Program-made: the position numbers and the translations under genes
The notes under the pieces: model-generated
Told to the model about the DNA's origin: nothing
Database searches by the model: none
What the model saw: only the letters and a program-made list of their open reading frames with translations
Shown: piece after piece, positions 22,156 to 34,120 of the stretch
Layout of the letters: every line of letters starts with the position of its first letter
Position numbering within the stretch: position 1 is the first letter of the stretch
Source of the DNA: Mansonella perstans
Lineage: Eukaryota > Nematoda > Chromadorea > Rhabditida > Onchocercidae
Direction: 5' to 3'
Length of the DNA stretch: 64,000 nt
NCBI GenBank assembly: GCA_037074765.1
Contig: JBAMDO010000568.1
Location: 248,001 to 312,000 of the forward strand

Positions 22156-24447
22156 TTATTGGATGGTGAGATCCGGTGAACAGCACTTTATTTTTCCGTC
22201 GTTTAAATATTTTTTGAAATATAGTGTCACTGTTATTTCTAACCCATTCTTCCAGGCAATCCGCGTACTATCTGATAAGTCCTCCAAAAATGATATCCGA
22301 ACTTTCCCATTTTTCCCGAATGCAGATTCTAGACGGCCTACTTCACCAGTAGAAAGATAAACATTCATGCCACAGTATATGTTAACATTCGTTTCTTTTT
22401 TGAACAAAGAAGTGCAAATTATGCTTCGTTCATTTTCTATTCGTTCAACTTTTCCAACTTTTTTCTTTCGCCGAAATAAACATATCTCCTCAATGTTATC
22501 AAGTAATTTCAAAAATATGCCATAGAAAACAAACCGACAGCCTTTATTTTGGTAATCTAATCTGGATGCAATAAAAAAGGTATCCTTTTTCGAATAAATA
22601 CATTGTTCTAAGCTAAGAATTGCAAACTTTACAGTTTCATTCAGTTCTTGCACTACTTCATAATGGTGTTCTTCTCCGGGAAGTGCTGAGGCCAAGAACT
22701 GACACTTCCCAATGACAGTATCGAAACCGGTTGAAACGTGTATCTTGGAACTCTGGCGAAGAATTCCCTGGAAATGCTTTATTCGATTCACACTGACCAA
22801 CAAGAATTGCACACGATGCAATGTTCCTGGTTCATATATAGTTGTTCGGTTGATATTTTTGGTAGAAACATTTTGGAATGATAGAGCTGCGCGATCTCCC
22901 ATTTCTACGCTAGGAACATCTTCTTTCCAACGTTGAACATTCTTGATTTTACGTTTTTCCTGTAAAGCTGCTATTTCTACGTCCATACCAACTCTGGAAT
23001 ATATCATTGTAAAAATCTTTTCCTACTAATCATAAATAGTGGCATCAATTCCCTTCTCTTTTGAAATGTTTTTCATCTGAAATTCTTCTGATCGTTCTTT
23101 ACCATAACTTCCAAGATTGGTAAAATTTACCTCCAACAATTATAATAAATGCCTCAAACTGTGTATAATATTAGTAAATGTAGCAAGTATCAGAAGAATT
23201 CAAAAATTAGAGAAAATCATTGCGGAAAATTGCAAAATATTAATTAAAAAAATTTACTTGCACATTCCATCGACAACAGTGCCTGTCATTATCGTGCCTT
23301 TGCCTTTAATAAAGAAGCAGTGATCAACAAACATCATGAAATGACCAGAAGAAACTCGCTGAGGTGTGTAAAGAGCCAAACGCAAAGCGTTTATTAATGC
23401 CAATACAGCTTCTTCCTTATGTTCCGTTAAGGATACTGCCACAATTTGCAGGTCTGAGTTTATTTTTAAGCTAGATGCCACCTTCCTGCAACGCTCCATC
23501 ATTTGCTTTACTGCATTCTCGTCTACTAAATCAATCTAAAACAGCAAAAGTTTCTTCACTATTTCTTCTTTTATTGACGACTGAAATCCGAAAAATTCCC
23601 AGCATAGAACAACCAATTAAATTATTCAATTTCAATTCAGTATTCAGTCTCTTTCAGTTCGTGATTGATTTTATTTAAATAAAAAAATGAAATCTGCGAC
23701 AACTTAATAAAAAATTTTTCAAATGAAGTATTTCAAGAGATCCAATTAGCTGAACTTTAGCAAACTGATAACTTGAAAAAAGTACAACTTCCATAATAAC
23801 TGCCATAGACAAAAAATCAACCTTAAGTTCTATTTTGATATTACTATAATTCACACGAATTATAATGGCAAATTTCAAATGAATTTAGTGATTAACCTTA
23901 TTAATAACAAGAATAACATGGTCTGGACATAACAGTGATACAAGGAGGAGATGTTCAGCAGTTTGTTGCTCGATTCCTTTGCTGCTGTTCACCACAATAA
24001 TTGCCATATCAAAAACTGACGAAGCTGCAAGCACGGACCTGGCAAAAATGAGAATTTCAAATGTGAAATCTGTTTAAATGAAAACTTTATATAACTCCAG
24101 ATTTCATATAACTCCAGCAAAAAACTTGATTTTATGAGTTCTTTTCAAGACACCATTATACACACGTGAATTACAGTTGAATGGATACTGACTGCTTACA
24201 AATTTCAAACAAAAAAATAGATAACACCTGATTAGTGATGCGTGTCCAGGACAGTCGATCAAAGCAATTATTGTATCGTCAATGGTCAATGTAGAGTAGC
24301 CTAGATCGATTGTATTAGCTCGAAGGTTGGAAACTTTGGCATGCTTATCGAATGCAGCAGTTGAACCCATTGTGGATAATGCCTTTGCCAAAGTTGTTTT
24401 ACCGCAGTCCACATGTCCCAGGATACCAACGTTTAGAGATTTTGTTG
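22156..24447 (-). CDS. selb-1: Selenocysteine-specific elongation factor eEFSec (SelB-like), 5' end unresolved
   Basis: Visible exons 24228-24447, 23897-24038, 23258-23535 and 22156-22993 keep phase and give at least 492 residues. The GTPase reads NVGILGHVDCGKTTLAKALS (P-loop), then IDCPGHASLI (G3) and VINKIDLVD (G4). Domain II begins FVDHCFFIKGKGTIMTGTVV, the family signature. The C-terminal domain IV typical of eEFSec is present: GRLESAFGKNGKVRISF and ending near ITVTLYFKKYLNDGKIKC. Function: it brings selenocysteinyl-tRNA to the ribosome at UGA codons, with SBP2 on the SECIS element. In Caenorhabditis the known client is thioredoxin reductase TRXR-1. Switch I is odd: where the family has an RGIT-type motif, this has NLRANTIDLGYS. 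The first exon with the ATG was not found; the exon runs into an acceptor (CTGGCAG at 24448), and a stop lies upstream at 24461-24463. Confidence 0.9.
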
Positions 24448-26012
24448 CTGCCAGTTTGTTTCACTGTACTTACGTTTAATTACTGTCTTCCAAAAGAACA
24501 ATATATATTATCAGAATAAACATAAACGATATTTAAGAATTATTAAGAAATGGAAGCTGGTCCAAACAGATAATTACTTCAAGCAGGCTCAAATTTCAAA
24601 CCAGAAATTTGAACTGAAATTATAACGATTGAACCCGTAACTGTGACTCAAAATTGAAAACACTATTAATCAAAATTGCCAATGTGTAAGCAGACATGTT
24701 CCAAAAGAGTTACGAGAATGATACAGTGCTAACACATAACTGCTCTAGAAAAAAACAGTTCAGATAGTGGAGAACACTTGGCATCTCAAATTTTTCCTAA
24801 ATTAATGATAAAAAGTTAATGCTCAAACTTTCTTTAAAAAAAAATACTTGCTTGAACATTTTTTCATAGTGCAAATTAAAGATAATAAATCTCTTCTCAT
24901 AGTATTCATATTTACTTTATCAACAATGTAAAATACAAACTTGTGGAAAGAATTCAAGATAAGAAATATCAATAATTTACATATCAATAGAGTAGAGCGA
25001 TGGCTGATGAGAATGCAAGATTAATGATGGATTAAAAAGAGTTCGGACAAAATTTTATTGCTTTACAAATGTTAATAAATTAATTATTCGTGCATCTGGT
25101 GAGCAAAAATTTTTTGAAAGACCTTCTTGCATATTTTATTTTGTCCGTACTGGACGCAATCAAACAATTCCAGGAATGATAATATGGGAATAGAATATCC
25201 GGAACGATGCAACAAAAATGCCCAAGACACCAAAAACTGCATTTTTTCCAACTATTTGTCACGGACATTTTTGTCGACGTTTTCTTTTAACAGTATTTCG
25301 AAATTTTATATTATTCTATTCCCATATTATCATTGATTAAATCTAGAACATGCAACATAAGCGTGAAATGTAATAGGGATCGATTTCAGGTAAAAAAAAT
25401 AACCAATTTCAAAAAAAAGAAAAAATGAATGGAACAATGAAATATGGTTAGGAAAGATCTTAGAAAACCCAAACCCATCTAGAAACTAAGCAAACAAAAT
25501 AATTGCAAATAAGAACCTTACTGAAATTAGACCAGAAATTCAAACAGTTCTATGCGTAATAACGAAAATGAGAAAGATACATGAAAAAGATATGTAAAAA
25601 GCAAAATGTTTAAAAAAGATATGTAAAAAGCAAAATGTTTAATTTTTGTTTAACAGCGTGAAGTGTCCAACCATCATGCTTTCAGACATAATATTTCAAT
25701 ATCAAAAATCACAAAGGTAATGTCTTTTTGAATACCGATATAATAAAAAATTAACACTAGAACTAAAGTACAATAAGAAATCGCCACTGCAGTTGACCAT
25801 TTTTTGATACTTCACCACAGAAACAGCACCTTCCAGAAAATTCAAATTAAACAAAATTTAAATGAAGCAGCACAGTTATATCCCGCCTTCACCTTTTCTC
25901 CACTCATGCTTTAACTTCATCTCATCCAGAAACCAATATTACATCCAAATAAGTGAGGAGCCAAAAACTAAATTTCTTCAATATGTAGAAGTTCTAATCA
26001 ATTCACTGATAA
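24448..26012. other. Region between eEFSec and GALE
   Basis: It probably holds the missing first exon and promoter of eEFSec and the 3' untranslated region of the epimerase gene. It also holds a 22-bp inverted repeat (25175-25334) and a short tandem duplication of GATATGTAAAAAGCAAAATG (about 25588-25640). No other gene is supported. Confidence 0.4.
25175..25334. repeat. Perfect 22-bp inverted repeat with 116-base loop
   Basis: Arms 25175-25196 and 25313-25334 are perfect reverse complements; the left arm begins AATGATAATATGGGAATAGA. The loop has no obvious inner symmetry. It could be a small foldback element, or the ends of a short non-autonomous transposon. No flanking target duplication was found. 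Confidence 0.9.
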
Positions 26013-27999
<1,987 letters not shown>

Positions 28000-29153
28000 C
28001 GTTAGAAAATACTTCTAAACTTCTGAATTCACTTTTCACTTTTCCTTCTAGCACACACACAATGCAATTTATAAATCTCTTCAATAACTTCCGCATATGA
28101 TTGAACATTGATGATGACTAAGACGCTGCTAATCAGAATCATCAGAATCAATGCATCAAGAATCAGAATCATCAGAATCAATGCCAAATGCATATTCTAT
28201 GCTTATATGCACAATTACTAATCACAACTGTAATCTTTAACAAGTTATTGTTATCAATTCTAAATTTTGTCTCATATTCCGTATATCAAACACAAAATAT
28301 ATATCTTCTTTAATTCAGTTATCAAACTCTTCCGGAAATTTTGGAAATTTTTTTCTTTACAACCAGAATTTATCCTAGCAAATATTTACAGCCAGAATTT
28401 ATCCTAGCAAATAAAAAACGAAAACTTTACAGTCAAAATTTATCCTAGCAAATGTATTACTTGTCGCCTATAAATTGATTAATTAAAAAGCCAAAAACTT
28501 AATTGAAAGCCAAAAACAAAATCGGTCAATATCACAATCCAAGTCAAAAAAACGTTGATCATTACATTTCAGTGAGTACTTCCCACATCAATATTCATTA
28601 GTATCATGTAAAAGTGAAACGATGATATATCACCATCAGAATGATAATGATGAATGTACGACCTAATGTCATTAGACTGCCTTAAATTAGATCCTTTCTG
28701 GGCATCAATTAAAAAAACATTACAGCATCTATTGTATATAGTGCATTTCAAAGAACCTTTTATATTTAACTTTTATATATTAATGGAATATCAAAATAAA
28801 AATCAGACAACAGAAAAAATATTGGCACTGATCGTAGCTATTACTCGATACATTTAACAAAGAACATTCCTGTAAGTTTGAGAAAAGTGAACAAAGTAAT
28901 GTGAATTTTAACACAGAAATTGAGCAAATGAATTCAAAATTTAAAAAAAAGGAATTAAGCAACGAATGAGCTCAAACACTACAGCACTGTTTATTCTAAC
29001 TTCAATTTCAATTCTTGAATATTTTATTTTCCTAATTTTATTTTCTTGTTTATATCGCCGTCTTCAATACACTTTTTGTTCTTATCAAATACAATCCAAA
29101 ATAGTTCCATGTGCTGCGGAATAGTTCTATATGTATATGTATGATTTATAGAA
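28000..29153. other. Upstream flank of GALE, with short repeats
   Basis: It holds small repeats: AATCAGAATCATCAGAATCA in tandem-like copies at about 28130-28180, and a CAGAATTTATCCTAGCAAAT motif at 28351-28455. The rest is AT-rich. It should carry the epimerase promoter and the 3' end of the helical-protein gene. No RNA gene was recognised. Confidence 0.4.
28351..28455. repeat. Three copies of a 20-bp motif
   Basis: CAGAATTTATCCTAGCAAAT occurs twice, and once as CAAAATTTATCCTAGCAAAT, spaced by 10-25 bases of unlike sequence. The unequal spacing makes it an interspersed cluster rather than a simple tandem array. Confidence 0.7.
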
Positions 29154-31839
29154 CTAAGAATGATGCCTCCAGTCCGGCACAAAATCGGCCATCATTTGTT
29201 GAATAGTTAACTCATGTTCATCTACGTCTTTCTTTAAAATAACATCAGAATTCGAATCAGGTTTTCTTGCTGCACTATCTACAACAGAAGTTTTCCGTAT
29301 TTCCTCTTGCTCCACCAAAGTGTACCGTGCTTTTTCCGATGTTTGTTCTTCAATTATAATTCCTGTGTCCGAGGACTGAGAACTTCCACTCTCGGGAGAA
29401 AACATTTCTTCATCAGAACCGGAATCAATTCGTCTCTGCTTTAAAGTCGTTTTTCCTGCTGATGGATATGGTCGCTTTCCAACATTTTTTGCTGATTCTA
29501 CTAAAACATTTTCATGATTCTCTATTGGGTTATTACTAACGAGTTCATTACTGAGTGAAGTACTGTCAGGTGTCGATTCCCTTGGAATAGCTGGCTTCTG
29601 GGAACTGCTGAAGCATATTTGCTGATCACTCATTAAAGTATCATTCAACTTTTTCAACAAATCTTCTTGAGAGACTGTTATCTGAATACGCGGTCGCGAA
29701 ATAGAAGAACACAGCGCCCGACCCAAACGTACTTCATCGCACCAATTTTCGGTGTTATTGAAGATGCTTTGCGCAATCTAAAACAGAATAATGAATTCAT
29801 TAATTTTGTGAAATTGAAAATTAATAATATGTCAGTTCCTTCACTAATAACCTGTATGGGCGATGGCACCAATTCATTGTTCATAATCAGCAGTGAGTTT
29901 AGCAATGACAGCGCCGGCTTACAGTTTCGATTTCGGAAAGCTTCCCGACAGACTAAGTGCTGCAGCTCTATTACATCTTGAACTTCCAAAAGATAGGGTC
30001 GCAATTCCAGCATTGCACCCAGCGCTTCCGCGAATGCTTTTCCATATTCCTGAAAATAGAAATAATGAAATAAACCTAGTCAAAATCAATATTAACCTGA
30101 AGGCAATATCGCGGAGTATAACAGGTTGTACTAACCCTAAATAATACTTTTTAAAGATCAAAATGCTGTATTAGAACATCTTAACATACTCACCTGCGAG
30201 TGCAACTGATGTTTCGCAGAACTAATAAGGGTTCTGAAAAAAACGTTAACACTCATATCCGGCCCCAATTGTACATATTCCTTTACTGCTTCGTAATAAG
30301 CTTCACTTGGCCGATAGAAATCACGGATAAACGAGGAAATTCTTCGTATAACAAGACAAGCACAGCTTTTAGCTTTTAACATGAAAGTCCTCAACCATCG
30401 AAAAATGGAATCTAATTTTTCCGTTCCAACCACAGTTGCTGATTCACAAGCGATATCCAACCACTCGTTTATAGCAACTTTGTCCTCTGGAGATGAAAGT
30501 ATTTGTGTTGGTAATAGTCTTTCATTAAATCTGCTTATGTTAATGTAAACAGTTCAAAAATTATCAAATAACGAACTAAACTGCCAAAATATGCAATCAA
30601 ATCGCTGATAAATTCAGCGAAACTGATGGCTTGTCAGTCAGGGTTATTTCAATTACAAGAACGTGTTTAATTTAACATCTTTAATTAATCATCTTTAATT
30701 TAACACGAAACTTGCAGATAATTCCCAAGAAACGTATTCTCTAAAAATGCACAGTTCTGTATAAAATATCAGAGCAATACCTGGCGAACACCTCTCCATC
30801 ACTTCTCTATGCAGATTAAATATCGTAGAAATAAATTGCGGAAGATATCGTTCAACGGATGTCTCGAAACGAAATAGTAGCTTCTTCTGGTTTTCATCGT
30901 TTTCTTCAACAGCCACATCATTCAACATATTTTTCAGTGTTTTTATCAAAATGTAATCGTACTTGGTTCCTGCCCATAATGCATATATGTTGGAAGTGAG
31001 CCTACAATAACAACGAGCAACTTTAAGCGTGAAACAATAAATCACGTTGTCAATAAATAGGTTACAAATCAATTTAATGTTAACGTGGTAAATCCAGATT
31101 AAAAAAAGTTAAATATATTACGCTCCTAATCTTCACCGATATATTATGTAGTGAAAATAGCTGCACTGAAACTGTATGTAAGATTCGTTAATCCGACTTT
31201 TTCTTTGATCTCTGGTCAGTAGTTTTTTTATTTGCGTTCAAGAATTTTAATATCTCATGACATGCCAAATCTTTGGAGTAAAGAATTAAATTAAACTATA
31301 CGAATAGAATAAAAGTAAAATATGTACCTAGTAATGTCTTCAGAATAACTTTCAACACTGAAATCCACGGCATGTGAACAAATATTGCTCAAAGTTTGTT
31401 CATTGAAACTTTTGAGCCATTGAAAACAAACAAGGAATGAACGCACAAAGTGTAACAAAGGAACCGTAATTGGTTGTTTGGCAGCAGTGATCAACCTTTT
31501 CTAAAATGAATCAGTTTGAGCAAAGGAGAAAACACTGTGGACAAAAACTTTTTGTTCCATATATTCAGTAAATGATTTCCAATCTACATTTAGTACAAGT
31601 GAAAACAAAATACAATAACAATACTTGTAACAGGAATTCAAAAGTACCTGAATTCTAGTTGAAATAGTTTTCAGCATCTCTTGGTCGCAAGCATAAACTA
31701 ATTTTGCAAGCAAAGCCCATCCATAAGTATCCTTCTCTGATAATTTTCCACACTCCTCCACCAATGGGAGCAATTTTTTGCGTAACTTGTTCGGATCCGC
31801 AATCGCTTCAAGCACATACCGTACCCTTTGCTTTACCAT
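29154..31839 (-). CDS. Unrecognised helical protein with acidic, Ser-rich nuclear-type tail
   Basis: Six exons in phase: 31648-31839, 31328-31500, 30792-31001, 30194-30530, 29852-30049 and 29154-29777, giving 577 residues. I do not recognise the family. The first 390 residues are predicted-helical and Leu-rich, like HEAT or ARM repeats (KLRKKLLPLVEECGKLSEKD, RTFMLKAKSCACLVIRRISS, AFAEALGAMLELRPYLLEVQ). The last 190 are low complexity, with a possible nuclear signal (GKRPYPSAGKTTLKQRRIDS) followed by SDEEMFSPESGSSQSSD and the end MMADFVPDWRHHS. The exon 3 donor at GAGAG/GTGTTC was chosen because the nearby CCAG/GTATTG donor breaks phase. NDUFB7 lies upstream on the same strand with a 395-base gap, so an operon is possible. 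A scaffold in a nuclear complex is a guess from architecture only. Confidence 0.7.
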
Positions 31840-32234
31840 ATTACTTGAAAAGGTACAGAAAGCATTTTAAGAGTTAATTTAAAATTTCATCCAATCACAT
31901 CTCTCCTATTTTTAATTCCGCTCCTTTTTCAAACTCTCTTTCAAAAAACGTATTTTAAAGCAGTATTCGATCAAATGATTGTTCAAAAAAATAAAAGATA
32001 AAAATAAAGTAATGGTAATAAAACAATAAGTTTCTTTTTCTACCAATCGATCCTTTATTTCATTATATTTTCTCACCGGAAATTAAATTTCAAATACCAT
32101 TTTCATGATAAAACTAAGCAAATGCCAGAAGATCACAGCATGCAGAACGATTTTATTTACTTTATGTCTATACAGTGCTTGAAAAAATACAGGATCAAGA
32201 AAATGCTAAAACAGTGAATACAAATATTATGTTA
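31840..32234. other. Gap between NDUFB7 and the helical-protein gene
   Basis: 395 AT-rich bases between two minus-strand genes, without a coding signal. The length is compatible with an intercistronic region or a short promoter. Confidence 0.4.
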
Positions 32235-32992
32235 CTATTTCTCTTTAGAATCATCCGACTTTTCACGTGCAGCTCTCTTACGAGCAGCTCGTTTTAGTAA
32301 GCGCCTTTCTCGTTCGAATTCTTTCATCCTCAAGATATGATCTTCATACTCACAGTTCTGCCATGTGTGATAATCATCAATGCAGTAATAATGCGAAAAC
32401 GGAGCATACTGTCGCTAAAATATCAGACATTACAGTAAAAAAAACTGCCAATTTGTTTTGTCATAGAGAATTACGATAGATAAGTTATTACTAACATGTT
32501 TGTGCACTCTTTCTTTTTTTTGTAGGTCTTCATTAGTTAAAATTTTTCAAAGCAAAATATGTTGTATGCAAATAAATTTATAAAGCAAGATTAAACTTCA
32601 AGAAAAATTATTGTTTTCTCTAAATTCACTTCTAAAGGATTTACATATACAATAAAAGATTGAGATGAAAAAGTGAAAAAGAAGAGATTACAAGTGACTT
32701 TTTTATATGTATTTCCTCACCATAAAAATCATAATTGCTCTAATCACATTTCGATTAAGCTAAGTGTTTAAAGCGTGAGAACCTGACACTTTTTCAGATT
32801 AATCAGTAAATGAGCACAGTAATCACGATCACCGAATTCTAGCTTCCAATGATCCATTTCCTCCCATGTTGCTTTCATTTCACGCGGTTTACGTCCTTTA
32901 GGAAATCCATACAATGGATCAAAAGTTGGAGGACGATCTGTACGTGGTGAAACTTCTGGATCTTCAAATGATACAGATAACCGAGTACCCAT
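32235..32992 (-). CDS. NADH dehydrogenase 1 beta subcomplex subunit 7 (NDUFB7/B18)
   Basis: Two exons, 32783-32992 and 32235-32414, in phase give 129 residues, close to the human length of 137. The N-terminus is MGTRLSVSFED, with Gly at position 2 as in the N-myristoylated human protein. Then comes the family motif FDPLYGFPKGRKPREMKATW. The CHCH twin Cys-x9-Cys pairs are both present: CAHLLINLKKC and CIDDYHTWQNC. The basic helix RMKEFERERRLLKRAARKRA ends the protein. It is an accessory subunit of respiratory complex I on the intermembrane-space side, imported through the MIA40 disulfide relay, which explains the absence of a transit peptide. The start is fixed by the conserved Met-Gly. Confidence 0.93.
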
Positions 32993-34120
32993 TCAATCCT
33001 TTATCATTAACTGAAAGAAAAAGAAAAAATAAAGTTTAATAGTCCACGGAAGTATCTGAAATTAGTTCAACATAGAAAGCACCTGAAAAATGTCATAAAT
33101 GGCATGGAATGTGTCAGGATACACGTATCGCTTTGTTATTGCTTATCCTTCCTGATACTAAAGCCAATTTCTTATCAAATAATTACAAATTTAACAAATT
33201 ATATGTCATTGTTTTCACGATGTAGCAAATGATAAAAGAAAACGTTGATAGATGCAAAGAATACGTTGATAGAGACAATATGCTACAAATTTCCACCTTG
33301 CTGTGGTACAATGAGGAAAGAGCAAGCAATCTCGTTTATCAGTATATATATGTGTACTGTGGTAGCAGGAGAGATGAAATGCAACCTGTTTGTTAAACAT
33401 CATTAATTTTATTTTGTGAAAATTTAAAATAGTAGCTTGTTCACTAGATTTAAAGATTGTCACGATAACGAAATAGTCATTATTGTCATGGTTGCCATAG
33501 TACAATTTCTTTCATCAAGGTTGCACGTATCTCTGAATTTTTATTTCAGTTATAGTACTTTGATCGTAGAAAATGTGATAGAGTTGTAATATTTAATGTC
33601 ATGACACTTTTTATCATTTCTTTCCAATTAATTTAGCTAAATAACAATGAAAAGTTAAAAATATATTTCATCCGTTAACTTTGAAATAACTTAGAAATAA
33701 ATCTGTCCGAAACATAAGTCGAATATCTTTAGGGCTTACAGTTTAGCTGTTCATGTATTTAGCTTTGCAAAGGAGATCATTTAATTAAAGCAATTATCCA
33801 GCTTATGAGTAGTAAGATGAAAGGAAATTATTATAAAATTTACTAGAAAGCTTGAATTAATTACAAGAGGACAAAAGATACGAAATTGGAAGCAGAATAA
33901 AGATACGCATGTTATTCACGTTGTGCTAAATAGCATTACGTTATCCTGATCATATTAGATAATTTGAAAGATCAACTGAAATGATCATACTTTGCGGTAA
34001 TTTTCGCCATTTCAGCTATTGCTAATAAAATTATACCATTTCAGAGTGTCATCGAATATTCTTTAAATGTTTGTTTCAGGTTAGGTACTATGTTGTGGTA
34101 CTTGTAAACTGCTTGATTGC
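32993..34120. other. Shared upstream region of NDUFB7 and ADAM10
   Basis: 1.1 kb lies between divergent genes. No coding signal was seen. A candidate trans-splice acceptor for the ADAM10 gene lies at its right end. After it comes a five-codon upstream frame (ATG 34090 to a TAA) before the chosen start, which could damp translation. Confidence 0.45.
34066..34079 (+). promoter_or_regulatory. Candidate trans-splice acceptor for the ADAM10 gene
   Basis: AATGTTTGTTTCAG ends 41 bases before the first long-frame ATG, with no coding exon upstream. This fits spliced-leader addition. A non-coding first exon would look the same. Confidence 0.4.

Noticed and set aside
30781..30792. Donor CCAG/GTATTG in the helical-protein gene
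   Set aside because: It leaves phase 1 while the next exon needs phase 2. GAGAG/GTGTTC eleven bases earlier fits.
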